DNA from: Desulfatibacillaceae bacterium
Lineage (GTDB): Bacteria; Desulfobacterota; Desulfobacteria; Desulfobacterales; Desulfatibacillaceae
Length of the DNA stretch: 9,466 nucleotides
Reading direction: 5' to 3'
NCBI GenBank assembly: GCA_030018745.1
Contig: JASEHB010000058.1
Coordinates: 1 to 9,466, forward strand
Shown here: positions 1 through 5,849 of the stretch, piece by piece
How positions within the stretch are numbered: position 1 is the stretch's first letter
How the letters are laid out: each line of letters starts with the position of its first letter
Position numbers and translations under genes: made by a program
The notes under the pieces: model-generated
Seen by the model: only the letters and a program-made list of their open reading frames with translations
Database searches by the model: none
What the model was told of the DNA's origin: nothing

Positions 1-1
1 G

Positions 2-1396
2 CCTGGGCGCTGCGCCCAGGCTGTGCGGGACATAAAGCCGCTTGATTCTGATGGTGACGGCCATACCAACGATGCTGAAATCCAGGCAGGATTCTGGCCT
101 GGAGACAATGCCGACCACCCCGGCGTGGCTGTTGCCCCCCAAAGGGTTTACACCCTTGCCCAGCTCATGGCCATGCCGCAGCACACCCAGTTTATGCTGC
201 TCAACACCCACCGCTCCGGCGACCGCTACGGAGAGTTTGCAGGCGTGATACTTGAAGACCTGCTGGAAGATGCAGGGATTCTGCCCAACGCAACAGCCAT
301 AACCGTTTTTTCTCCGGACGGATGGGCGCAGTTCCACCCGCTGGATCAGGTGGACACCCACGAGGTTTACCATGTCAGGGGCGTCTATCCCCCTGCCGAA
401 TTTTACTACGACCCCCAGGCGGATGAGGCACTCAACCAGGTGGACGGCTGGTGCAGCTATGATGTGCCATCTGCGGCCGGCAGAAATCATGGCGATCCAA
501 TAGTTGTGCCAAACGGTCTTCGCATGATTCTGGCCTATATGCAGGAAGGCCAGTTCATGGATCCGGGCGTGCTCAATAATGACAACAAGCTGGATGGCCA
601 GGGGCCTTTCCGCGTTGTGCCGCCCCAGAAGATTCCCGGCCCTCCGGATCAGTCCAGCAGGTCCAACAATCAGGATGTGATATGGCCTTTCAATGCAGCC
701 TGGGACCACAATGCAGGCTCATCCACAAGAACCGTGACCATTATCCGGGTGGAGCCTCTGCCCGCCGGAACAACGGACATTGACTTTCTGGAAGCAGGCT
801 GGAACTTTGTGGATCAGAACAAGGTGCTCATCTACGGCGCCATTGACGGAACCGATTCCAACGGAGACGGCATTCTGGACAGCGAATCAGGAAGCAATGA
901 CGCAAACCCTGCGCGCACCAGGTTCCGGCCCCTTACAACAACCCAGCGCATGGAGATGCAGGCCAGCGCCGGACAGTTCCGGCAGGTTATAGCCCTTGCA
1001 CCGGATGATCCATCCCTGCCTGCACAGGGACGCCCCGCAGCTTCAGATATTCCCTACGGAGCAACCCGTTTCAGAATAGAGGGGCTTGATGCAGCCAACC
1101 CCAATGGCGATGAGGTCACGGTAACTGTGACCTATCCGGCGGATATCCCCGCAACTGCCAGAATATACAAAATAACCCAGGCAGGATGGAGGGAAATTCC
1201 CTTTGTGAAAACAGGCGCAAGGACAATAGAGATGACCCTGCGGGACGGCGACCCGGCCACGGATGCAGACGGCGTTGTCAACGGCGTAATTGTTGACCCC
1301 TTTGCCCTGGCCGTGCCTGCTGCTGCGGGCGCAGGCGCGGCAGCAGCCCCTGCCTCATCCAGCAGCGGTTGCTTTGTAAACAGCCTGCTGCAATAA
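2..1396 (+). CDS. Secreted EF-hand / molybdopterin-fold-like protein with choice-of-anchor-U-like C-terminus (5' truncated)
   Basis: The frame is open from the window edge, so the N-terminus is missing. A GTG at 23 is possible but has no ribosome binding site. Numbering from that GTG, residues 8-19 form a complete calcium-binding EF-hand loop (DSDGDGHTNDAE). Residues about 43-247 resemble the oxidoreductase molybdopterin (SUOX-like) fold: GVILEDLLEDAG at 74-85, a following SPDGW at 97-101, and GPFRVVPP at 194-201. The usual metal-ligand cysteine is not evident; the expected site reads LLNTHRSG. The only internal cysteine is C144. A second calcium-type loop, DSNGDGILD, sits at 278-286. Residues about 346-432 look like the choice-of-anchor U module, ending DADGVVNGVIVDP. 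A low-complexity Ala/Ser linker then leads to GCFVNSLLQ. The protein is probably exported and surface-associated. Its ligand or reaction is unknown; enzymatic activity is doubtful without the cysteine. The tungstate transporter genes start 104 bp downstream. Confidence 0.72.
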   Translation, partial: PGRCAQAVRDIKPLDSDGDGHTNDAEIQAGFWPGDNADHPGVAVAPQRVYTLAQLMAMPQHTQFMLLNTHRSGDRYGEFAGVILEDLLEDAGILPNATAITVFSPDGWAQFHPLDQVDTHEVYHVRGVYPPAEFYYDPQADEALNQVDGWCSYDVPSAAGRNHGDPIVVPNGLRMILAYMQEGQFMDPGVLNNDNKLDGQGPFRVVPPQKIPGPPDQSSRSNNQDVIWPFNAAWDHNAGSSTRTVTIIRVEPLPAGTTDIDFLEAGWNFVDQNKVLIYGAIDGTDSNGDGILDSESGSNDANPARTRFRPLTTTQRMEMQASAGQFRQVIALAPDDPSLPAQGRPAASDIPYGATRFRIEGLDAANPNGDEVTVTVTYPADIPATARIYKITQAGWREIPFVKTGARTIEMTLRDGDPATDADGVVNGVIVDPFALAVPAAAGAGAAAAPASSSSGCFVNSLLQ

Positions 1397-1405
1397 CAGG
1401 CATGG

Positions 1406-1436
1406 TTGACTATCTTTTTTAAGCAGGCAAAACAAT
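1406..1436 (+). promoter_or_regulatory. Candidate sigma-70-type promoter upstream of tupA
   Basis: TTGACT at 1406-1411 matches the -35 consensus at five of six positions. AACAAT at 1431-1436 matches the -10 at four of six, with a 19-bp spacer, which is longer than ideal. It lies just after the stop codon of the upstream gene and would start a transcript within or just before the hairpin at 1439-1472. The call rests on consensus matching only. Confidence 0.3.
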
Positions 1437-1438
1437 AG

Positions 1439-1472
1439 GGGGATGCAGGGCCAAGTATCGCCTTGCATCCCC
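1439..1472 (+). promoter_or_regulatory. Strong hairpin in the tupA leader
   Basis: Positions 1439-1450 (GGGGATGCAGGG) pair with 1461-1472 (CCTTGCATCCCC). This gives 12 pairs, including one G-T wobble, around a 10-nt loop. It ends 28 nt before the tupA ATG and 16 nt before the ribosome binding site GGAGG at 1489-1493. The 3' flank is A-rich, not T-rich, so it does not look like an intrinsic terminator for the upstream gene. It could be an RNA element at the transcript's 5' end, an mRNA stabiliser, or a dyad operator for a tungstate-responsive regulator. No regulator gene is present in the window. Confidence 0.5.
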
Positions 1473-1500
1473 TGCAAAAAATGATAATGGAGGTTTAACC

Positions 1501-2403
1501 ATGAGAACCCTTGCAGCAATTCTGGTATGCGCCGCAATTTTGCTTTCCGCCCCCTGCGCCTGGGCGCAGAGCCAGGTGCTTGTCATGTCCACCACCACCA
1601 GCACCGAGGCTTCGGGCCTTTTGGGCGTGCTTTTGCCTGAACTGGAAAAGGACACGGGCATAAAGGTCAAGGTTATTGCCAAGGGAACCGGCGCAGCCTT
1701 GAAAGACGGCATGGATGGCAATGTGGATGTTGTGTTTGTCCACGCAAAGGCCAGAGAGCACGAGTTTGTTGAGCAGGGCTACGGGACCATGCGCTTTGCC
1801 GTGATGCACAACGACTTTGTTATTGTGGGGCCGCCATCTGACCCGGCCAAAATTGCAGGCAGCAAAAATGCCGCCGATGCCCTTAAAAAAATTGCGGCCA
1901 GCGCTGCGCCCTTTATCTCGCGGGGCGATGATTCGGGCACCCACATAATGGAGCTTGACCTGTGGAAATCCACGGGCCTGCCCCTGGCCAGCAAGGTCAC
2001 TTCAACAACCCAGGCAGGCCAGCAGGTGGAAAAGGTCTCCATCACCCCTGCCGATTCAGCAAAATGGTATTTTTCCATAGGCCAGGGCATGGGAAAGACC
2101 CTGCTTTTTGCAGACGAGAAAAAAGGCTATGCCCTAACCGACCGGGGCACCTACATAAAATACAAATATGGAAGCGATGCCCCGGTGGACCTGGAAATCC
2201 TCTGCGAGGACGACCCGGTTCTGCACAACATTTACGGGGTCATTCCGGTCAACCCCGCAAAGCACCCCCATGTGAAGCACGATCTGGCCATGCAGTTCTG
2301 CCAGTGGCTTGTTTCACCCAGGGGCCAGGCGCTTATTGGCGGTTATCAGCTTGTCGGAAAGCAGCTTTTCTTTCCGGATGCCATAACTGTTCAAACCCCC
2401 TAA
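1501..2403 (+). CDS. tupA: Tungstate ABC transporter, periplasmic substrate-binding protein
   Basis: TupA captures tungstate in the periplasm and delivers it to the TupB/TupC transporter. The 300-residue length is normal for the family. Residues 1-22 form a Sec signal peptide with probable cleavage after AWA (22/23). Cysteine 19 follows proline, so it is not a lipobox. The family-diagnostic TTTSTE motif is at 31-36, with GTG at 62-64, the conserved HNDFVIVGP segment at 103-111, and SRGDDSGTH at 140-148; these belong to the segments lining the oxyanion pocket. The ATG at 1501 is well placed, 7 nt after GGAGG (1489-1493). The gene is first in a tupABC operon, 19 nt before tupB. The TTTSTE motif and the neighbouring genes favour TupA over molybdate-binding ModA or WtpA. 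Selectivity for tungstate over molybdate is inferred from the family. Confidence 0.93.
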   Translation: MRTLAAILVCAAILLSAPCAWAQSQVLVMSTTTSTEASGLLGVLLPELEKDTGIKVKVIAKGTGAALKDGMDGNVDVVFVHAKAREHEFVEQGYGTMRFAVMHNDFVIVGPPSDPAKIAGSKNAADALKKIAASAAPFISRGDDSGTHIMELDLWKSTGLPLASKVTSTTQAGQQVEKVSITPADSAKWYFSIGQGMGKTLLFADEKKGYALTDRGTYIKYKYGSDAPVDLEILCEDDPVLHNIYGVIPVNPAKHPHVKHDLAMQFCQWLVSPRGQALIGGYQLVGKQLFFPDAITVQTP

Positions 2404-2422
2404 AGACAGGCAGGGAAAAATA

Positions 2423-3118
2423 GTGGGTTTTTTCTGGGACAGCATTGTTTCAGCCCTTAATCTGCTGCTGGCCGCAGACAGCGAACTGCTCCACATTGTG
2501 GGGGTTTCTCTTACGGTCAGCAGCAGCTCCACCTTGCTGGCAAGCCTTGCGGGCATACCCCTTGGCCTGTTTCTGGGCTTTGTCAACTTCTGGGGCAAGC
2601 GGGTTGTCATAACCCTTTTCCAGACCCTTCTGGCCCTGCCCACAGTGGTGGTGGGGCTTTTTGTCTATGCCTTCATAAGCAGGCGGGGCATATTCGGCCC
2701 CTTTGACCTGCTCTACACAAAAACAGCCATTGTAATCGGCCAGACAATTCTCATCATCCCGGTTGTAACGGTTCTCACTTTGGCTGCCATAAGCCGCATG
2801 GACAGGCGCTACAAGGACACGGCCCTCACCCTGGGGGCAGGCCCCTTGACCACTGCAAGGATGGTGGCCTGGGAAGCCCGCTTTGGCATAATGGCGGCAG
2901 TCGCCGCAGCATTTGGCAGGGTAATAGCCGAGGTGGGCATATCCATGATGCTTGGCGGCAATGCCAAGGGCTTTACCCGCACCATGCCAACAGCAATGGC
3001 TTTGGAATACGACAAGGGCGAGTTTGTGCTTTCCATAGCGCTGGGGCTTATTCTGCTGGCCCTTGCCCTGGGGGTTAACGGCTTTCTTCAGTTTTTCCAG
3101 GGAAGGGCAAGGCAATGA
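2423..3118 (+). CDS. tupB: Tungstate ABC transporter, permease
   Basis: TupB is the inner-membrane permease through which tungstate released by TupA enters the cytoplasm. The 231 residues contain about five hydrophobic segments, roughly at 23-53, 60-86, 101-123, 156-176 and 200-225. The cytoplasmic loop at about 131-153 (DTALTLGAG and onward) occupies the position of the EAA motif that docks on the ATPase. The segment GRVIAEVGISMMLGGN at 165-180, followed by TRTMPTAMALE, is typical of TupB permeases. The start is GTG at 2423, preceded by AGGGA at 2412-2416 with a 6-nt spacer; no better ATG exists before the first membrane segment. The last codon overlaps the tupC start (ATGA, 3115-3118), which implies translational coupling. 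Only one permease gene is present, so the transporter presumably works with a TupB homodimer. Confidence 0.92.
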   Translation: MGFFWDSIVSALNLLLAADSELLHIVGVSLTVSSSSTLLASLAGIPLGLFLGFVNFWGKRVVITLFQTLLALPTVVVGLFVYAFISRRGIFGPFDLLYTKTAIVIGQTILIIPVVTVLTLAAISRMDRRYKDTALTLGAGPLTTARMVAWEARFGIMAAVAAAFGRVIAEVGISMMLGGNAKGFTRTMPTAMALEYDKGEFVLSIALGLILLALALGVNGFLQFFQGRARQ

Positions 3119-4146
3119 GCCTTTACAAAATGGAAAAACTGCGCGCTGTTCTTGGCAACAAAACCGTGCTGGATATTGAAAGCCTGACTGTTGAAAAAGG
3201 CGTCATAACAGCTTTTATGGGGCCTAACGGCGCGGGCAAGACCACCCTTTTCAATATTCTGGCTTTTTTGCGCAGGTTTCATTCCGGCAGCCTTGTTTTT
3301 GACGGCATTCCCCTTTTGTGCAGCCAGGCTCCGCCTGCACAACTGCGGCAAAGGGCGGTTCTTGTACCCCAGGAGCCGATAATGTTTTCTTCAAGCGTGG
3401 AAAAAAATGTGGCCTTTGGCCTCAAGTGCAGGGGCATATCCCTTGCCCAAAGAACAAAGCAGGCCCATAAGGCGCTGGATGAGGTGGGGATGCTGGGCTT
3501 TGCAAAGGCGGCGGCCCACAGGCTTTCGGGCGGGGAGACAAAGCGGGTGGCCCTTGCAAGGGCCATTGTGCTGGACCCGGAAGTGCTTTTGTGCGATGAG
3601 CCGACAGCCGGGGTGGACAGCCAAAACCGCATTATCATTCTGGAGCTTATTGGTCGGCTCAACGCCCAAAGGGGCATGACCGTGCTCATAACCTCCCACA
3701 ACGCCCCCTGGCTTGCAGGCCTTGCCAGCCGCATGGTGCATCTGGATTCCGGGCGAATTGCCGAACCTTTTCCTGAAAACACCTTTCTTGTTCATCCCGG
3801 CCCGGACGGGCGCAGCCTGTTTTTGACTCCGGACGGCCCGGAGCTTGTTCTTGAAGAGCCTCTTGCCGCTGCCGGGACGCTTACCATCAGCCTGGATCCA
3901 AAGCAGCTTGCCCTGCTGCCAGCAAGCCTTGGCAGGGCCGCAGACAAAAACAGCCTCTCCGGCGTCATAACCGGCGTTTTGCTCAAGGAAGACCGCCTTC
4001 TGGTAACGGTAAATGCCGGGGTCGAAATCCTCATAAGTTTAAGCCTGGCGCAATGGAAGGCTAAAAACCTGGGTCCGGGCGATATTGTGCAAATCAGCAT
4101 CCCTGCCAGCAGCATCCGCGTATTGCCGGAAAAAAAGCCTCTTTAA
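3115..4146 (+). CDS. tupC: Tungstate ABC transporter, ATP-binding protein with C-terminal Mop/TOBE-like domain
   Basis: TupC is the cytoplasmic ATPase that powers tungstate import. All nucleotide-binding motifs are present: Walker A GPNGAGKTT at 36-44, Q-loop glutamine 86, signature LSGGE at 137-141, Walker B LLCDEP at 158-163, and H-loop histidine 195. At 343 residues it is longer than minimal ATPases of about 240-250 residues. The extra part has a linker (about 218-275) and a region from N279 to about 340 with the pattern NSLSGVI, then LGPGDIVQISIPASSIRVL, typical of Mop/TOBE domains. In ModC- and WtpC-type ATPases such a domain binds oxyanions and can inhibit transport when metal is plentiful; that function here is inference. 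The gene starts inside the tupB stop codon and is the last in the operon. Symbols modC or wtpC are alternatives, but the neighbouring tupA decides for tupC. Confidence 0.92.
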   Translation: MSLYKMEKLRAVLGNKTVLDIESLTVEKGVITAFMGPNGAGKTTLFNILAFLRRFHSGSLVFDGIPLLCSQAPPAQLRQRAVLVPQEPIMFSSSVEKNVAFGLKCRGISLAQRTKQAHKALDEVGMLGFAKAAAHRLSGGETKRVALARAIVLDPEVLLCDEPTAGVDSQNRIIILELIGRLNAQRGMTVLITSHNAPWLAGLASRMVHLDSGRIAEPFPENTFLVHPGPDGRSLFLTPDGPELVLEEPLAAAGTLTISLDPKQLALLPASLGRAADKNSLSGVITGVLLKEDRLLVTVNAGVEILISLSLAQWKAKNLGPGDIVQISIPASSIRVLPEKKPL

Positions 4147-4182
4147 ATTCATTTCCTCCCCCAGCAAAATTTTTGTGCGCCC

Positions 4183-4198
4183 TTTGTGTTTTTCGCGG
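4183..4198 (+). repeat. Degenerate copy of the CGTG-type intergenic repeat
   Basis: The sequence TTTGTGTTTTTCGCGG differs from TTTCGTGTTTTTCGTGG at 7500-7516 by one deletion and one substitution. Both copies lie between operons, outside coding sequence. The match is short and rich in T and G, so common ancestry is likely but not certain. Confidence 0.35.
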
Positions 4199-4271
4199 CT
4201 GTTAGCGGTTTTGCAGCCAAGCGCATAAAAAAACCTGCTTTTGAATGGGTTAACAGCCATAACAGGCTGTT
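4197..4271 (+). repeat. Three alternating GGCTGTT arms able to form competing hairpins
   Basis: GGCTGTTA at 4197-4204 is exactly complementary to TAACAGCC at 4251-4258. The same left-pointing arm also pairs with GGCTGTT at 4265-4271 through a 6-nt loop (4259-4264). The two pairings exclude each other. The segment lies before the candidate promoter at 4285-4312, so it would be in the tupC 3' region rather than in the next gene's leader, unless transcription reads through. Confidence 0.4.
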
Positions 4272-4284
4272 GGCCCCAAGTCCC

Positions 4285-4312
4285 TTGTACAGCGGCCTTT
4301 TATTGTGATAAG
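4285..4312 (+). promoter_or_regulatory. Candidate extended -10 promoter for the membrane-protein operon
   Basis: TTGTAC at 4285-4290 (four of six to the -35) is followed after 16 bp by GATAAG at 4307-4312 (four of six to the -10). A TG sits in the extended -10 position at 4304-4305. The start codon chosen for the downstream gene, 4362, is about 50 nt further on, a reasonable leader length. Confidence 0.3.
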
Positions 4313-4361
4313 CAATTTCAACCATTGGAGATTTTTCCCTGCTGCCTGCCCGGAGAACGCC

Positions 4362-5849
4362 ATGCATTTAAAGGCCTTTCATGCCTTTGCTGTTGCTGCT
4401 GTGTGGAGCCTTCTTGGGCTTGTTCTCTGGAACAATCTGCTGGAGCCGGATTTTTTCGGCTATGTGAATTTTGGCAGGGAAATATGGACGGGCGAGGGCT
4501 TTGTCCGGCATGACCCCTTTTCCTACCTTCCCACAGTAAGCCCCTGGATATTCCACGAATGGCTTGCCGGGCTTTTGTTTTACCCCCTTTTTGCAGGGGG
4601 GATGGACTGGCTTTTGCAAATCGGCCGCTATGTTGCCGGGTTTTTGTGCGCAGCCCTGCTGGTAAAGGCGGCCATGAGGCAAGGGGCAGGCTTTGGCTTC
4701 GGGCTTTTGGGCCTTGCCTGCATTGTTCCTGTTTTTTCCGAGGCCTTTTTGCCGGTTTTGGCAAGGGGTTTCACCTACCTTTTTTTTGCTGTGCTTGTTT
4801 TTGTGTGCGAGGGGCTTAAAGGCGGCAACAGGCCAAAGGGGGCTTGGGGTCTGGTTCTGCTCTTTGTTGTGTGGGCCAATGTTCACGGGGGCTTTGTTTT
4901 CGGGCTTATGGTGATAGCCCTCTACGGGGCGGGCAGCGCCCTTTCCGGCCAAAGCATGGCAGGCTATCTCAAGCTGCTGGCCGCTTGCACGGCTGCAACC
5001 TTTGTCAATCCTTATGGATGGCATTTGTGGGCCAGCGTGCTTTTTCATGCTGCCAGCCCGGACCCCTTTATATGGGAATGGTTTTCCTGGGTGCAAAGCA
5101 TCCGCTTTTTTGGCCCAAGGCCCCTTTGGGTTCTGTTTTTCCTTCTGGCGCTGCTTGGCCTTTTGGGGAGCGCGCGCCTTTGGAAGGCAGACAGAACCGG
5201 CTTTCTGATACTTGCAGCAACAGCAGGCATGGCCTTTTTGCATGTGCGGCACCTGCCTTTGTTTGCATTTGCCTTTTGCATTTATATGCCCGGAATAATG
5301 GAGGCTGCCGCCAAAGAGGCCTGGCCGCCCAAACCCGGAATAAAATCCGCGGCTGCAATGGCCGGAGCGCTGATTCTGGCAGGGGTCATGCTTGTCAGTC
5401 TGGCCTTTTACAGGGCCGAGCTTCCAAGGGCTTTCCTGGGCGGCTCGCCCTTTGCTCTCAAGGCTCCGGACTGGGATGAGCCTGGCCGCTTCAAGTACCG
5501 CTATCCAGCCGGGGCGCTTGCATTCATCCAAAAAAATAACCTGCAAGGCAATTTGGCCTGTGATATGATTTGGGGCGGATACTTCCTGTGGCATCTTTAT
5601 CCGGGCGTCAAGGTGGCTTTTGATTCGCGCACGGAATCGGTTTTTCCGCTGGATATACGGCAGGAGTATTTCCGTTTTTACTGGGTCAGGCCCGGCTGGG
5701 GGGCCTTTCTTGAGGCCTGGCCCCACAAGATGCTTGCAATACCAGCAAACAACCCGCTCCATGATGCCGTGAAAAGCACTGGCGTATGGCAGGAGGTCTA
5801 TAGCGACCCCTTGAGCGTGCTGTTTGTGAAAACCGGGGAGGAAAAATGA
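4362..5849 (+). CDS. Polytopic membrane protein, GT-C glycosyltransferase-like
   Basis: The ATG at 4362 is preceded by GGAG (4352-4355) with a 6-nt spacer. The frame extends up to a GTG at 4305, but that has no ribosome binding site and falls in a candidate promoter. The 495-residue product has an N-terminal helix (about 5-23) and many further hydrophobic segments to about 350, then a soluble C-terminal part of about 145 residues. Conserved-looking features are D30, RHDPFSYLPTVSPWIFHEWL at 49-68, WANVHGGF at 171-178, FVNPYGWHLW at 214-223, and GGYFLWHLYPGVKVAFDSRTE spanning 405-425. The layout, an acidic first outer loop followed by many helices, resembles polyprenol-phosphate-sugar-dependent GT-C transferases and related uncharacterised bacterial proteins. 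I infer a role in envelope glycan or lipid modification; donor and acceptor are unknown. Its stop overlaps the next start (ATGA, 5846-5849), so the two products probably act together. Confidence 0.75.
   Translation: MHLKAFHAFAVAAVWSLLGLVLWNNLLEPDFFGYVNFGREIWTGEGFVRHDPFSYLPTVSPWIFHEWLAGLLFYPLFAGGMDWLLQIGRYVAGFLCAALLVKAAMRQGAGFGFGLLGLACIVPVFSEAFLPVLARGFTYLFFAVLVFVCEGLKGGNRPKGAWGLVLLFVVWANVHGGFVFGLMVIALYGAGSALSGQSMAGYLKLLAACTAATFVNPYGWHLWASVLFHAASPDPFIWEWFSWVQSIRFFGPRPLWVLFFLLALLGLLGSARLWKADRTGFLILAATAGMAFLHVRHLPLFAFAFCIYMPGIMEAAAKEAWPPKPGIKSAAAMAGALILAGVMLVSLAFYRAELPRAFLGGSPFALKAPDWDEPGRFKYRYPAGALAFIQKNNLQGNLACDMIWGGYFLWHLYPGVKVAFDSRTESVFPLDIRQEYFRFYWVRPGWGAFLEAWPHKMLAIPANNPLHDAVKSTGVWQEVYSDPLSVLFVKTGEEK

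Larger units (their letters stand above)
4147..4361 (+). other. Intergenic leader between tupC and the next operon
   Basis: These 215 bp contain no gene I can support. They hold a degenerate CGTG-type repeat copy (4183-4198), three copies of GGCTGTT in alternating orientation (4197-4271), and a candidate promoter (4285-4312). No GC-rich stem followed by a T-run was found, so the end of the tup transcript is not marked by an obvious intrinsic terminator. Confidence 0.5.

Noticed and set aside
1439..1472. Intrinsic terminator of the first gene
   Set aside because: The stem is strong, but the 3' flank is CTGCAAAAAATG, with no T-run on the + strand, and the minus strand has no T-run next to it either.
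1397..1500. Molybdenum cofactor riboswitch
   Set aside because: The leader is only about 100 nt with a single simple hairpin. I could not match the multi-stem architecture of the Moco/Tuco RNA by eye.
2450..3115. 221-codon open frame on the minus strand
   Set aside because: It lies entirely opposite tupB, which is identified by family motifs. The antisense translation has no recognisable pattern.
4305..4361. GTG at 4305 as start of the membrane-protein gene
   Set aside because: There is no ribosome binding site, it falls in a candidate -10 region, and the added residues do not extend the signal/helix. ATG 4362 has GGAG at correct spacing.
4368..5762. 464-codon open frame on the minus strand
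   Set aside because: It is antisense to the membrane-protein gene. Its translation is rich in K, Q, P and G with no domain, and the + strand frame has coupling, a ribosome binding site and membrane helices.
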